From contig NZ_FOFD01000006.1 in assembly GCF_900110865.1 (NCBI RefSeq), positions 1-64,000 of the forward strand: a DNA stretch of 64,000 bases, read 5' to 3'. This document shows, piece after piece, positions 43,077-53,400 of the stretch; positions within the stretch are counted from its first letter, which is position 1, and each line of letters opens with the position of its first letter. Made by a program: the position numbers and the translations under genes. The stretch comes from Natrinema salaciae (GTDB lineage: Archaea; Halobacteriota; Halobacteria; Halobacteriales; Natrialbaceae). A model generated the notes under the pieces. The model searched no databases. It was not told the origin of the DNA and saw only the letters and a program-made list of their open reading frames with translations.

Positions 43077-43322
43077 ATGATACGAGGCGGCTCCGATCTC
43101 CCCGACGCTCTACTTGCCCTCGTCATCGTCGGCGTCATCGCCTACAGGGGTCTCGTAGCGTTGAACGGCGCCGCCGAGGCCAGTTCGTTCTCGAGGACGT
43201 TCCGCTCCACCGCGTTTGCCTTCCTCGACTCAACGGCCACCGCCATCGTCATCGGTGTCGGAGCGGTCGGCACGACCGTCGCTTTCCTCGTCTGGTTCGC
43301 GGGTTCAGGACGTGGCCGGTGA
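43077..43322 (+). CDS. Small membrane protein
   Basis: 81 aa with two predicted membrane helices: LLALVIVGVIAYRGLVALNG and ATAIVIGVGAVGTTVAFLVW. The loop between holds EASSFSRTFRSTAFAFLDS. No family is recognised. The ATG at 43077 is chosen because the upstream frame is Arg-rich and unlike coding sequence. Confidence 0.5.
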   Translation: MIRGGSDLPDALLALVIVGVIAYRGLVALNGAAEASSFSRTFRSTAFAFLDSTATAIVIGVGAVGTTVAFLVWFAGSGRGR

Positions 43323-43458
43323 CCTTGGCGTTCTCGACACGATGCGTTGACAGCAATTCGTAGAACGCCGTGGCGATCGATACTCCCTCGCCGAATATTG
43401 ACTCTAGAAACCTCTTAGAACCAAAGTGCAACGACATCTCAGATTCCAACGTACCAGC

Positions 43459-43599
43459 CTACACGTCGTGAGCAAACGCGCCCTGCTCTGTCACGCACAA
43501 CCGAAGCCGTCCAATCGGTGAACCCTCGTAGGCGTCGCCGATCTCGACGTACTCGTAGAACTTCTCACCACACCTCGGACACACGTCCGTGTCGGTCAT
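43459..43599 (-). CDS. CPxCG-type zinc-finger microprotein
   Basis: 46 aa: MTDTDVCPRCGEKFYEYVEI at the start, then GSPIGRLRLCVTEQGAFAHD. One complete CPRCG knuckle is present, and a later single Cys may complete a partial site. Haloarchaeal zinc-finger microproteins usually have two CPxCG pairs, so this one looks half complete. Codon use is normal for the region, and the ATG and TAG are clear. Confidence 0.6.
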   Translation of the reverse strand: MTDTDVCPRCGEKFYEYVEIGDAYEGSPIGRLRLCVTEQGAFAHDV

Positions 43600-43776
43600 A
43601 CACACACAGTCACGCCACCGCGCCAAAAACGCCGGCCCTCGCCACGTCCGCGTAAACCACTACGCGTTAACGAGACCGTGCCTTCCCGCTCGAAACGTGA
43701 ACCACAACACTCCGAGAACAAACCCGGTCGCGTACGACGACACCGAGAACGGGCCTGACTACCAGATATTTCGAGT

Positions 43777-45186
43777 CTATTCTTGCTTCTTGTAGACTAA
43801 GAAGTACGAGTGGTTCTTTCGGGCCCGGCGCTGTTCATACATCCGACCCACAGTTGGAGTATCTGGTCGGACAACGACGAACAAATCCCGAGCGTGGAAG
43901 CCCATCTCCTCGTAGATATTCGTCACCTCAACGTGGGTAAGACGCTGCTCGTTCCGACTGACCTCATCCTGCATTTTCGCTATGAGGAGACCATCATCAC
44001 GTAGCACACGACGGGCTTCCTCTCCAGCCGCCGCGTACATCTCGAGAACAGCATCGTGGTAGGTCGCTGACTGTTCGCCGGTCGTCCCGACATAGCGATC
44101 CTTGATCCAGTAATCGTTGTCCGACGGCTTGTCCGGCGTTTCGTAGAACCCTTCCGCGTACGGTGGATCGAGGACGACGCAGTCGAACGATGCGTCGTCA
44201 TAGGGAAGGTCTCGACAATCGACCCCGTCTGTAGAGTCTGGTGATCGCGAGGGGTCGATGTCCGTCGCAGTCAGCTCGTACTTCCCTGACGGGACTTGAC
44301 GCCAGAAAACCCCCTCTCCATAGGTAACGTCGGCTATCGCTGAGCCGGGCTCGACGTGCAGGTCAAGTACCTCGGGGAAGACCTCATCGTTCGTTCCCTT
44401 ATGCGCTGAGAGAATGGCGTCTTCTGCCGCGACGCGTTCCGGTTCTTCATCATCCGAGGACGAATCCTGCTCCTCTTCGTCTGAACTCGAAGTCCCGTCC
44501 TCGTCGTCAGACTCTGTCTCTGTTTGAATTCGGTCGCGAACCTTCTGGTACGCACCGTAGACGGACTGCTCCTCGCGGTCGAGTTTGTCGACCTCATGTT
44601 GGGCGACGGTATCTCCATCTTGAGCGGCATCCCAGACTGTCTTCGCCATATCGTACGTGCGCCCGGAGCCGAAACCAACCGTATCGGCGACCTTGTCTCG
44701 CGTCTTACCGAAGTCGTCGTCGGGCGAGGATGTCTCTTCGTCACCTTGTGAAGAATTTTCCACGATGTCCGTACGCGTCCCCTGTCGTTGGCGCGCTCGC
44801 TCGCGCTCAATTCGTTCTAGCTCCTCTGCCTCTCTGAGCTTCTGGCTAAACGACTTGTCTCGGCTCTGGTTGTGAACGAGGAGTCGCTCCTGTCGCTCAA
44901 GGTCTGTCTCTAAGCGGACGAATCGAACGGGAACTTGCTCCAACCCGACTTTCTTTGCAGCCTCCGTGCGTCGATGTCCAGAGATGATGGTCGGTTGATC
45001 GGCGACCTCCCCCGCCTCTGGTTGGGGATCGACGACGATTGGCTCTACAACACCGATGTCTTCGATGCTTGATAGTAGTGCCTCGTCAGGGTCTGTACGG
45101 TCGCCATATACGTCATCGTTCAACGGATGTGGTTCGAGAGAGTCCGGATCGAGATATTCAATCTCCGATGGCACCGCCTCAGCCAT
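43777..45186 (-). CDS. ParB-like domain fused to DNA methyltransferase
   Basis: 469 aa. Residues 10-110 are a ParB/sulfiredoxin-like domain with the box TIISGHRRTEAAKKVG. A charged Ser/Asp/Glu linker covers about 130-265. The C-terminal methyltransferase has a motif-I-like ADVTYGEGVFW (285-295) and the catalytic LDPPYAEGFYE (339-349), typical of N6-adenine or N4-cytosine DNA methylases. Such fusions occur in phages and mobile elements. It is divergent from brxA with 151 bp between, so it may share control with the BREX locus, which already encodes its own methylase. Confidence 0.8.
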   Translation of the reverse strand: MAEAVPSEIEYLDPDSLEPHPLNDDVYGDRTDPDEALLSSIEDIGVVEPIVVDPQPEAGEVADQPTIISGHRRTEAAKKVGLEQVPVRFVRLETDLERQERLLVHNQSRDKSFSQKLREAEELERIERERARQRQGTRTDIVENSSQGDEETSSPDDDFGKTRDKVADTVGFGSGRTYDMAKTVWDAAQDGDTVAQHEVDKLDREEQSVYGAYQKVRDRIQTETESDDEDGTSSSDEEEQDSSSDDEEPERVAAEDAILSAHKGTNDEVFPEVLDLHVEPGSAIADVTYGEGVFWRQVPSGKYELTATDIDPSRSPDSTDGVDCRDLPYDDASFDCVVLDPPYAEGFYETPDKPSDNDYWIKDRYVGTTGEQSATYHDAVLEMYAAAGEEARRVLRDDGLLIAKMQDEVSRNEQRLTHVEVTNIYEEMGFHARDLFVVVRPDTPTVGRMYEQRRARKNHSYFLVYKKQE

Positions 45187-45337
45187 TTTTCAAATAGGTG
45201 GTGATGGGCTCCCAATAACTGCTTCGTCACAAACTTAGCACTCTTCGAAATCCGGGGATGGCACGCACCTACATCTAAAGTCTCCTCGATTCGTTTTTCC
45301 CTATCAACTAAGTGGTGTGGATGGTTCGAGACAAAGT

Positions 45338-46180
45338 ATGACTCTCCGCACCGACGGAAGGGGAACTTCCCTACCGTCGCTCGACTCGACATTCTCTCAC
45401 GAAGAGGTGTCGATGGCGCTCACTAGATGCGGGCTTCTCGTAGAACGGGCAGAGACGCTCGCTCGGCTGTACGCCCAACATCGGGACTGGACAGTCGTCG
45501 AAGAGCAATGGCTCGAAGAACGGTTCGACGAGCGTAGTACGCGCGGCAGTTCGAAGGGCATCTATCGCGCTCTCAGCTCGCGATTCAAGACAGCGGGAAG
45601 CGAACTCCCCTCGATCGTCCAACTTCCGACGGTCTTCGATCAATGCGAGGCGAAACGCGATAAGGCGCAGGTACTGTACTTCTACTTAGTGGAGGACGAC
45701 CCTCTCGTGAAGTACATCGTCCACCGATACGCCAATCGGCTTCAGGAGTCCGGCGTCGACGGGCTGGACTTCGAGCAGGACACAGTTGAACGCCTTCTGA
45801 ACGAATTCCATTACGACGATGGGAGCGAGTTTGATTACGCAGAATCGACGACGCGTCGGTGGGGCGAAGGACTCCGCTCTGTGATGCGAGAGATCGACGT
45901 TCTCGAGACACAGCAGGCATTACAGGGCCAGATTCCCAATATCGGGACGACACCGTTGCTCGTCGCGTCAGGTTACTCGTGGGAGACCCACGGCGATGAC
46001 TGGCTTTCCCAGCCGACTGGCTGGCTCTACCTCTTCCAATCGGAACAGTACTGGGACTCCTTGGCCGAACGAGTGAGCGACGATCCGAACTGGGAAGCGA
46101 GCGGGATTCACGGTGAACTGAGACTCCAGCCGGTCGTTGATACATACGACTGGGCCGAACCATGGGAGGGCGAAGTATGA
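45338..46180 (+). CDS. brxA: BREX protein BrxA (DUF1819)
   Basis: 280 aa from the ATG at 45338 (a GTG at 45317 would add seven). The all-helical DUF1819 pattern is visible: EEVSMALTRCGLLVERAETL, VLYFYLVEDDPLVKYIVHRY and RRWGEGLRSVMREIDVLETQ. The C-terminal part with PLLVASGYSWETHGDDWLS matches the BrxA end. BrxA binds DNA and is an accessory component of BREX phage exclusion. It is first in the operon, and its stop overlaps the brxC1 start as ATGA (46177-46180). Confidence 0.8.
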   Translation: MTLRTDGRGTSLPSLDSTFSHEEVSMALTRCGLLVERAETLARLYAQHRDWTVVEEQWLEERFDERSTRGSSKGIYRALSSRFKTAGSELPSIVQLPTVFDQCEAKRDKAQVLYFYLVEDDPLVKYIVHRYANRLQESGVDGLDFEQDTVERLLNEFHYDDGSEFDYAESTTRRWGEGLRSVMREIDVLETQQALQGQIPNIGTTPLLVASGYSWETHGDDWLSQPTGWLYLFQSEQYWDSLAERVSDDPNWEASGIHGELRLQPVVDTYDWAEPWEGEV

Positions 46181-49100
46181 CTGACGAGAGCTGGTTCGCT
46201 GCCGATGTTGGGAGCGATTTCGAGGAGTCCGTCCGCATCGACCGCGAGGATGACGGTCGCGATCATCGACTGGAATCGATCGACACCTACCACGTGACAG
46301 AGGAGTCGAAGGACTTCATGTCCGACTTCTTCTCGCGTCTGCTCGGCCGTTCCGAGGATATGCGGTCGGGCGCGAACTACTGGCTCTACGGATACTACGG
46401 GAGCGGAAAGAGTCACCTTCTTAGCGTACTTCGCGGGCTTCTGGATAGCGAATGGCTTCGACAGCGCGACGATGTCTGGGAGCAGCTAACCGACGGTCGT
46501 GAGCTGGAGACGCTCGAGTCCACGTGGTCGTCGATCCACGATGATTACGAGGTCATTCCAATCTCGGTGAACCTCCTGAAGCATCAGGGTCAGAAGAAAT
46601 TGAGCTTCAGCGAGATCGTTCTCCGCAGTGCCCACACGTCGGAACGGCTCACCGGTGCCGATGGAGGGCTCTCGTCGCAACTCGACGTCGCCTTCTTCGA
46701 GGACTGGTATCGGACGACCGACGCGTGGGATGATCGGACTGCCAACACCCAAACGGCACTACGGAGTACGGTTGACAGCCCCGAGAAGTACGACTGGGAG
46801 GATGTTCAGCAGTACAACGCTCTCGCGGATGCCGTTCTTCCCACACTCTTCGAGCAGGAGACCGGCACGGCGGATGGTCTAGACGACCTGATGCCGTCCG
46901 ATCTCGACCCCCAAGCGATGGTCGAGCGCCTCGAACAGTTGCGGAGCAACCGCGAAGAGGAACTCGGACGCCCGGTCAAACTCGTACTACTACTCGACGA
47001 GGTCAGTCTCTTCATCGGGACGGACTTCGACCGCCTCACCGAGTTACAGACCCTTGCAGAGAGCGTCGACGAGACCGGTGACGGCGACATCCAACTGGTG
47101 GCGACGGCACAGGCCAAAATCGAGGACGTCCAGCCGCAGTTCGCGGCTCGCGGGGCCGACTTCAGCATCGTCAAGGATCGGTTCCCCCATCGGTTTGGCC
47201 TTCCGAGTCGGCACGTCGGCGAAATATCGACCCAGCGGTTGCTCAAAAAGACGGTAGATGGGAAAGAGGACGCAGAACACGTCCTCGACCGAACCAGCAA
47301 CGAGCCCGAGACGTTACTCGTGTACTCGGGCATCGAACAGAACACCGAACCACCGCTCGACGACATCGATCGCGAGCGCCTCGTCGAGTTCTATCCGTTC
47401 CTCCCGTATCAGCCACCGCTGTTCCTCGAGATCCTCTCGAACCTCCGGCAGGAAGCACACGACCCGGCGAAGTCGATCTTCTCGGGAACCGCACGGGCGA
47501 TTTTGGCCCTCGTTCACGGACTCCTCCAAGAGTGGATAGAGGCGGGCAACGAGACCGACGTCATTTCGCTGGTCGACTTCTACGACCTCATCGAACCAGA
47601 ACTCGATGACATCACGCCACAGGACGTGGGGGTCATCGAGGAGATCGAGGAACAGTACAAGGCAGGCGAACTGGAGGAGATCGACGTGGATGTCGCGAAG
47701 GCCGTGTTGCTCCTCCAGCACATCCCAGATACGATTCCGATGTCCGAGCGAAATCTCGCAGTCGCCGTGTTGAGTGACCTCGACGGCCCGACTCAGTTCC
47801 AGATGGAGAACCGCGTCGAGGATTCCCTCCAACGGCTTCGGAAATTCATCCGTCCCACGCATGACGAAACGGGGCCGAAGTATGCGTTCACTCATCCGGA
47901 AGAGCGGGAGATCATCGAAGCCTCCGAGCAGAACCTCGACAACCCGGACTGGCAGTCCATCATCGAAGCCGTGGACGGGTATCTCTGGGAGGACATCGTG
48001 CGCGACCTCTCCCTCCCGACATCGGCTGAGTACCCGGATACCGGTGAGCAATATCCTGTTCGCTACGAATTCAGTATCGACGGGATCGAACTCGATACGA
48101 CAGTCGATGCAGAGGACGCACTCAATGTCGAGGTCGCCGTCGAAGGGATTTCTCCCGCCGCAGCAGACATCAGCTACGACGGCGATCCGCTCGAATGGAC
48201 GATCGGACAGGATGGACTCGACGATCTCCGTGATAGTCTCATCGAGTGGTGGTCGCTCAGAGATGCCGTCGGAGACCACACGCTCCCACAGTCCGTCGAA
48301 CGTGACCTCTCCGACCGCGCAGCTCGCGTCCAGAGCAAACTCGTTGAGGCGCTCAAGAGCGGGACGTTCGACGTCAAGGATCGCGGCGATCAGATCGGGG
48401 GCATGGCTTCGGGAGTCGAGGAGTATCTCGACGTCAACTACCCCGACGACTTCCACCCCGTTATGCTGCAGGTCGGCGACGAGCACTTACAGGAGCTCCG
48501 TGGACTCTCCGCACAAGACCCGCTCCCTACGTGGGCCCAGCAGATCGATGTCGCGACAGAAGACCCCGAAACGCACGAGGGGTCGATCCAGAACAATGTG
48601 CGCGCCTTCACTGGCCGACAGTTGAAGCAACGCGGCGGGAACCTCGCGATGGCGACGATCCTCGACGGTATCGTGAAGAAGAAGCCGATCTACGAGGACG
48701 CTCGCCCCGCGCTGTGTGCGATTATTTGGGGCCTCTGCCGGAAGGGAGACTTCCTGCCCATCGACGAGACAGGTGACTCCCTCGAACTCGACGACGTCAT
48801 CGACCTGAACAAACTGACGACGACGCGTCTGAAGATTGCGAAAGGTGACAGTGTAGGAAAGATCCTCCGCGAGGGAGGATTTATGGACTCGACGGAGACC
48901 ATCCCGGACGGAATCGTCAGGCTCCAGTCCGCGAACGACACGCTCGCGGGTCGACTCGGTAGTCTCGTGGAAGACGTCAGGCTGGTCGCCGAGAGTGACA
49001 TCCAAACGCGCGCCGTTCGCAACCTCCTCGAGTCGTTTGTGGAGGCGCTCGAAGACGAGCAGCAGAACGCAATCGACCGAAGGGAGGCCGTCAAATCACG

Positions 49101-49860
49101 TGACACCGACTGGAAGGACGTCGTCGAAGCAACCAACGACGCTCGGGAGTGGTACGACGACGCCGAGGAAGTGTGGAGTTTGCGCCTTCCCGCACTCACG
49201 CGAATCGATTCGCAGTTGACTCTCGCCCAGCAGTCGTACGACTGGCTGACCGAAGAGTGCGAAACGGCCAGCCAGACGCTTCGCGACAGCATCAACGACT
49301 ACGAGGGCGAGTGGTGGACACACGATGGCTGGGATCGGTTCAACGACGCCCAAACCACCTCGCCGGCGCTCGACGACGCGATCGAGACCGCGTGGGACTC
49401 GTTCCGAGCGGAAACTGAGATCGATGTGTTCGTCGACGAGTTGCAGGAGCATCCGTGGATTCGGCCCGCGAGCGAGTTCGGTTCGAACGTTCGGCCGGCC
49501 TTCGAGAGCGAGTACATCACACCGCTCCGCCGGGCCGCATCGTGGCACGAGGACATCTCGGACGCGGTGTCGACGGTGATCGGCGGAACGACCAACACCG
49601 AGGCTGACGACTTCATTCGAGCGACGAACACACTCCTCGACAGCGAACCCCTCACTGTGGTTGCCGGTAGCGGCATAGAGGAGTTGCGAGGTACGTTCGA
49701 GGAGCTACAGACACTCGTTGGGGATCAGTCCCCCACGGACATCACGGCGATCGGGGTTCTCCCGTCGGATCGCGAATCGCTGGACTCGGAACTGGAACGG
49801 CTCGTCGAACGCCATGACCTCAGTATCGAGCGGACTGAAATGGGGGTGATCATCCGATGA
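46177..49860 (+). CDS. brxC: BREX ATPase BrxC/PglY-like, copy 1
   Basis: 1,227 aa. Walker A is GYYGSGKSHLL (72-82) and Walker B is KLVLLLDEVSLF (about 267-278). The segment QLVATAQAKIEDVQPQFA is a likely sensor, followed by KDRFPHRFGLPS. This P-loop family forms the large ATPase of BREX and is needed for methylation and exclusion. The C-terminal half is helical and Asp/Glu-rich. It differs from copy 2 throughout, so it is not a recent duplicate. The next gene starts within its stop (ATGA). Confidence 0.87.
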   Translation: MTDESWFAADVGSDFEESVRIDREDDGRDHRLESIDTYHVTEESKDFMSDFFSRLLGRSEDMRSGANYWLYGYYGSGKSHLLSVLRGLLDSEWLRQRDDVWEQLTDGRELETLESTWSSIHDDYEVIPISVNLLKHQGQKKLSFSEIVLRSAHTSERLTGADGGLSSQLDVAFFEDWYRTTDAWDDRTANTQTALRSTVDSPEKYDWEDVQQYNALADAVLPTLFEQETGTADGLDDLMPSDLDPQAMVERLEQLRSNREEELGRPVKLVLLLDEVSLFIGTDFDRLTELQTLAESVDETGDGDIQLVATAQAKIEDVQPQFAARGADFSIVKDRFPHRFGLPSRHVGEISTQRLLKKTVDGKEDAEHVLDRTSNEPETLLVYSGIEQNTEPPLDDIDRERLVEFYPFLPYQPPLFLEILSNLRQEAHDPAKSIFSGTARAILALVHGLLQEWIEAGNETDVISLVDFYDLIEPELDDITPQDVGVIEEIEEQYKAGELEEIDVDVAKAVLLLQHIPDTIPMSERNLAVAVLSDLDGPTQFQMENRVEDSLQRLRKFIRPTHDETGPKYAFTHPEEREIIEASEQNLDNPDWQSIIEAVDGYLWEDIVRDLSLPTSAEYPDTGEQYPVRYEFSIDGIELDTTVDAEDALNVEVAVEGISPAAADISYDGDPLEWTIGQDGLDDLRDSLIEWWSLRDAVGDHTLPQSVERDLSDRAARVQSKLVEALKSGTFDVKDRGDQIGGMASGVEEYLDVNYPDDFHPVMLQVGDEHLQELRGLSAQDPLPTWAQQIDVATEDPETHEGSIQNNVRAFTGRQLKQRGGNLAMATILDGIVKKKPIYEDARPALCAIIWGLCRKGDFLPIDETGDSLELDDVIDLNKLTTTRLKIAKGDSVGKILREGGFMDSTETIPDGIVRLQSANDTLAGRLGSLVEDVRLVAESDIQTRAVRNLLESFVEALEDEQQNAIDRREAVKSRDTDWKDVVEATNDAREWYDDAEEVWSLRLPALTRIDSQLTLAQQSYDWLTEECETASQTLRDSINDYEGEWWTHDGWDRFNDAQTTSPALDDAIETAWDSFRAETEIDVFVDELQEHPWIRPASEFGSNVRPAFESEYITPLRRAASWHEDISDAVSTVIGGTTNTEADDFIRATNTLLDSEPLTVVAGSGIEELRGTFEELQTLVGDQSPTDITAIGVLPSDRESLDSELERLVERHDLSIERTEMGVIIR

Positions 49861-50438
49861 CGACCAAACGTCCCTTCCACGACTTCACGGAGCGGCTCGC
49901 ACAGTTCGCCGACGGACGACGCGGCATCCGAAACCCATTCGTGATCGTCCCCGTCCAACCGAAGTACGAGCGACGGGTCGCCGAACGGCTCACCGAGTGG
50001 GCGACGAACCCGCATCGTACCGAGGAGTTCCCGGATGACGGAACCGTCCAAGTCCTCCGGCTGGACGAACTGTTCGTCGAAACCGACGTCTTCGAACTCG
50101 CGGTCGACCTCGGCGAGAACAGCCAACCGGCGACGATCACCGAAACGATGCAAGACCGATTAGCCGAGGAACTCGTCGCGGTTATGGTCGAGAAAATCGA
50201 CGCCCCAGCCCAGCAGCGACACGTCGTTCTCCTCACGCACCTCGGGAGCCTCTACCCGTTTACGCGTGCGTCGGAACTGCTCGACGAACTCGACCGCCGC
50301 AACGTCCAGTCTACAATCGGCATTCCGTTCCCCGGAGACATCGTCGGTGGGAAACTGAGCTTCTTCGGCGAGGAATCGCGCAACTACTACCCGGCCCACC
50401 AGATCGAAGGTCGGGTTGAGGGGGTGCATCTCCAATGA
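49857..50438 (+). CDS. brxB: BREX protein BrxB (DUF1788)
   Basis: 193 aa, normal length. The family signatures are LTHLGSLYPFTRASELLDEL (about 121-140), the following VQSTIGIPFPGDIVGGKLSF, and FFGEESRNYYPAHQIE at the C-terminus. BrxB is a small conserved BREX component of unknown biochemical role, found with BrxA and BrxC. It is locked between the two brxC genes with four-base ATGA overlaps at both ends, which argues for stoichiometric translation. Confidence 0.88.
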   Translation: MTTKRPFHDFTERLAQFADGRRGIRNPFVIVPVQPKYERRVAERLTEWATNPHRTEEFPDDGTVQVLRLDELFVETDVFELAVDLGENSQPATITETMQDRLAEELVAVMVEKIDAPAQQRHVVLLTHLGSLYPFTRASELLDELDRRNVQSTIGIPFPGDIVGGKLSFFGEESRNYYPAHQIEGRVEGVHLQ

Positions 50439-53400
50439 GCGACACACACATTCACGACATCTTCCAGCAGTCACCGACCCGCGAACTCGAGGAAGTCCAG
50501 AAGGTCAACGCCCGAGCGCGGGCCGAAAACGACGTCCGCGAGTTCTATGAGACCGACAGCGCCCGCGATGTGCTCACCACGCTCGGGAACCTCGTCGACA
50601 AGTATCCCCACGAGGAACCGCGCTTCCTCTACATCTCTGCGACGTTCGGGTCGGGGAAGACGCACCTCCTGAAGCTCATCGGGTTCGCTGCCGACACCGA
50701 ATCGGAGTTCGCCGACCTCGGCGAAGAGTTGGCGAACAGATGGCCGGGCTTCCAATCGTTCCGACAGAGCGTCGCTAACTCTCACGTCGACCGGCTGAAA
50801 CCCGTCTTCCTGAACCTCCTCAACCGGGACGCGTCACAGGAACCGCCGCTCCCCTACCTCATTTACGAGGCGATCGGCCGCGAACTCGGGTATCCCACCG
50901 ACCCGAATTGGCTGCTTGAGTGGGCGTGGCAGCTCGACATGAACCACGGTGACTGCTGGGAGCGACTACAGGAAGTCGAGCACGACGGACAGACGTTCGA
51001 GGATGTGTACGACGAGCGGGCGTCGCTACGGAGCTGGCTCTACGACGCCGTTCCGACACTCGATGACTCACCGTACGCGTCACGGGAGGAAGTCAAGCAG
51101 TCGATCGACGACGCCATCGAGGAAGTCGATCCCGATGAGTTCGACCCCGACGAACTCGTCGACCGCATCGAAGCGGCTCAAGAGTCGCTGAGCACGCCGG
51201 AGACCGAGACGGAGTTGCTGATCGGGCTTGACGAGGTGGCGCTGTTCATTGGTGATGGCCGCCACCGCTACAGAGAGTTCCAAGAAACGATGGAAGCCCT
51301 GACGGAGCTGGGCGTCGGGCCCAACCCGCCAGTCATCGGGACTGGACAGTATCCGATCGAGCGTATCCACGGCGAGTTCGACGATACCGAAGTCACGGAG
51401 CAGCCGTGGTACGGCGCTCAAGAACCGCTCGAGGGTGCCGACACCGAGATCATCGTCCGAAAGCGGTGGCTGCAGAAGGACGCCGAGGGTGGACAGGCCG
51501 TCGAGTCCGCGCTTCGGGAGATGACCGACCTGACACTCGACGCGTACTCCGATATTGCCGGCGCCGACCCGGACGCAGTCGAGTCGTACCCGTTCCGCGA
51601 GTACGATCTCGGATTGCTCCGGACGGTGATTCAGCAACTGATGCCACGGGGACGCGTGACCGAAGAGGAGTATGTGCAGGGGCGGGCGTTGCTAATCCTC
51701 GTCCGCTCACTGTTCACGCGGTTCGAGTGGGGAGACAAGCAGGTCGGAGCACTCGTCACGTGGGACGAGTTGTACGACCTGCTGGTGGAAGAGACGACGT
51801 ACATCCCGCTATGGGTGCAGGAGATGGTCGAGAACAAACTCGTCCCCTCAGCTGGCGGCGACGAAAGTGCGTTCTCCGTCCGCGTTGCGAAGGCGCTGTA
51901 TCTACTGAATCAGGTGCGTTCCGAGGTGCCGTCGACGCCGGCGAACCTCGCCCGGCTGATGGTCAAGTCAACTCACGAGTCGTTCGAATCCGTCCGAGGA
52001 GATGTCGAATCGGCACTCTCCGACCTCCTCGAGGATCGGAAGGTACTGACGGAGACGAACGACCGCGGCGACGAGGAGTACCTGCTGGTCTCCGAAGAGC
52101 AGGAGGACATCCTGACGCGAGCGAAGACTCGCGCACAGCAGATTCCGTCGCATCGACTTTCGGCCAAGTTGGAGAACTCCATTCGGGAGGGAAGCAACCT
52201 CCTGCTCTCGGAGGGCAGTCGACACGAGGTCGATCTCGAGGGGGAGCGCAAAGTCCCGCTCCGTTTCGGCTACTCTGTTCTCGACCCTATCGAGCAAGCA
52301 CCGACGCCAGAGTTTGACGCCGTTCGTGTGCGGCTGGTCGCGGGCCGCGACGAGGAGGTTAGCGATCAGGTTGATGCATGGCAGTCGACAAACGAGGGGC
52401 GGGATGGAGGCGAGCACGTCCTCGTCGCCGTCGAGCTACAGGGATCGACGATCGACCGCCTCCGGGACGTGATGGGCATGCAGGAGGTGCTGTCAGAGGA
52501 AACGGAAACGTATCCGGACTTGGAGTCCGACCACCGCGACGAACAGCGGGCGCTCGAGTCGGCGATTCGCGAGCAACTCGAGGAAGCGGACGTCTACGTC
52601 CGAACAGGCGGGACGAGAGGGCGATACGGAGACGTGATCGAGCAAGTCGTGGAAACGCAAGTACGGTCTGTGTTCAGCGGGACGCGCTTCGTCCTAACCA
52701 ACGGGATCACGGAAGTCGAGGACGCCAAGCAGATGGCGCGGTTCTTCCGCGGCGTCGACGACTGGCCGCTTTCGAGCGAGGACGCCGTCACGCTCGGTGT
52801 GGATACTGACCGCGCCGAACTCGCCGACGGCTGGTGTCAGGAATTTCTCGACGAGTACGAGGACACCCAGTCGCTTCGTGCCGAGGATTTGCTTACCCAG
52901 ACTGTCCAGCGCGGAGGCACATATCGCGGGACACCGCAGGAATCGATCTCAGCACTGTTGATCACGCTCGCAACGGCCAACAAAATCGCGTTGCGCCGTG
53001 ACGACGAGTACATTACCGAACCGGACGAGATCGGGCGAGCGGTCAGAAACAAGACAAACCTGACCGACGTACAGATTCGGTTCGAGTCACTGGACGGAAT
53101 CGATCCAGACCAGATTCAGGAGGCCGTTGAGACGCTAATCGGTGAGGAGCCGGACGGAACCGATCCAGATGCGTGGCTCTCGGAGTTGGCTACATGGGTT
53201 GACGAGAACAGCGTGCTGGTGAAACGCGTCTTGCGAGGCGTCAGCAGAGAGTTCGGCGAAGGCGCTTCGCTGGACGAACTTGAGAGGGCTCTCCAGCCCG
53301 CACTCGGGGGCGAATCTCTCGAAACAGACGACTTTGCATCTGACGAAATCGCACGGCAGTCCGAGCGTTTCGCTCGGGCAAGAGGACTCTTCCGGTCGGT

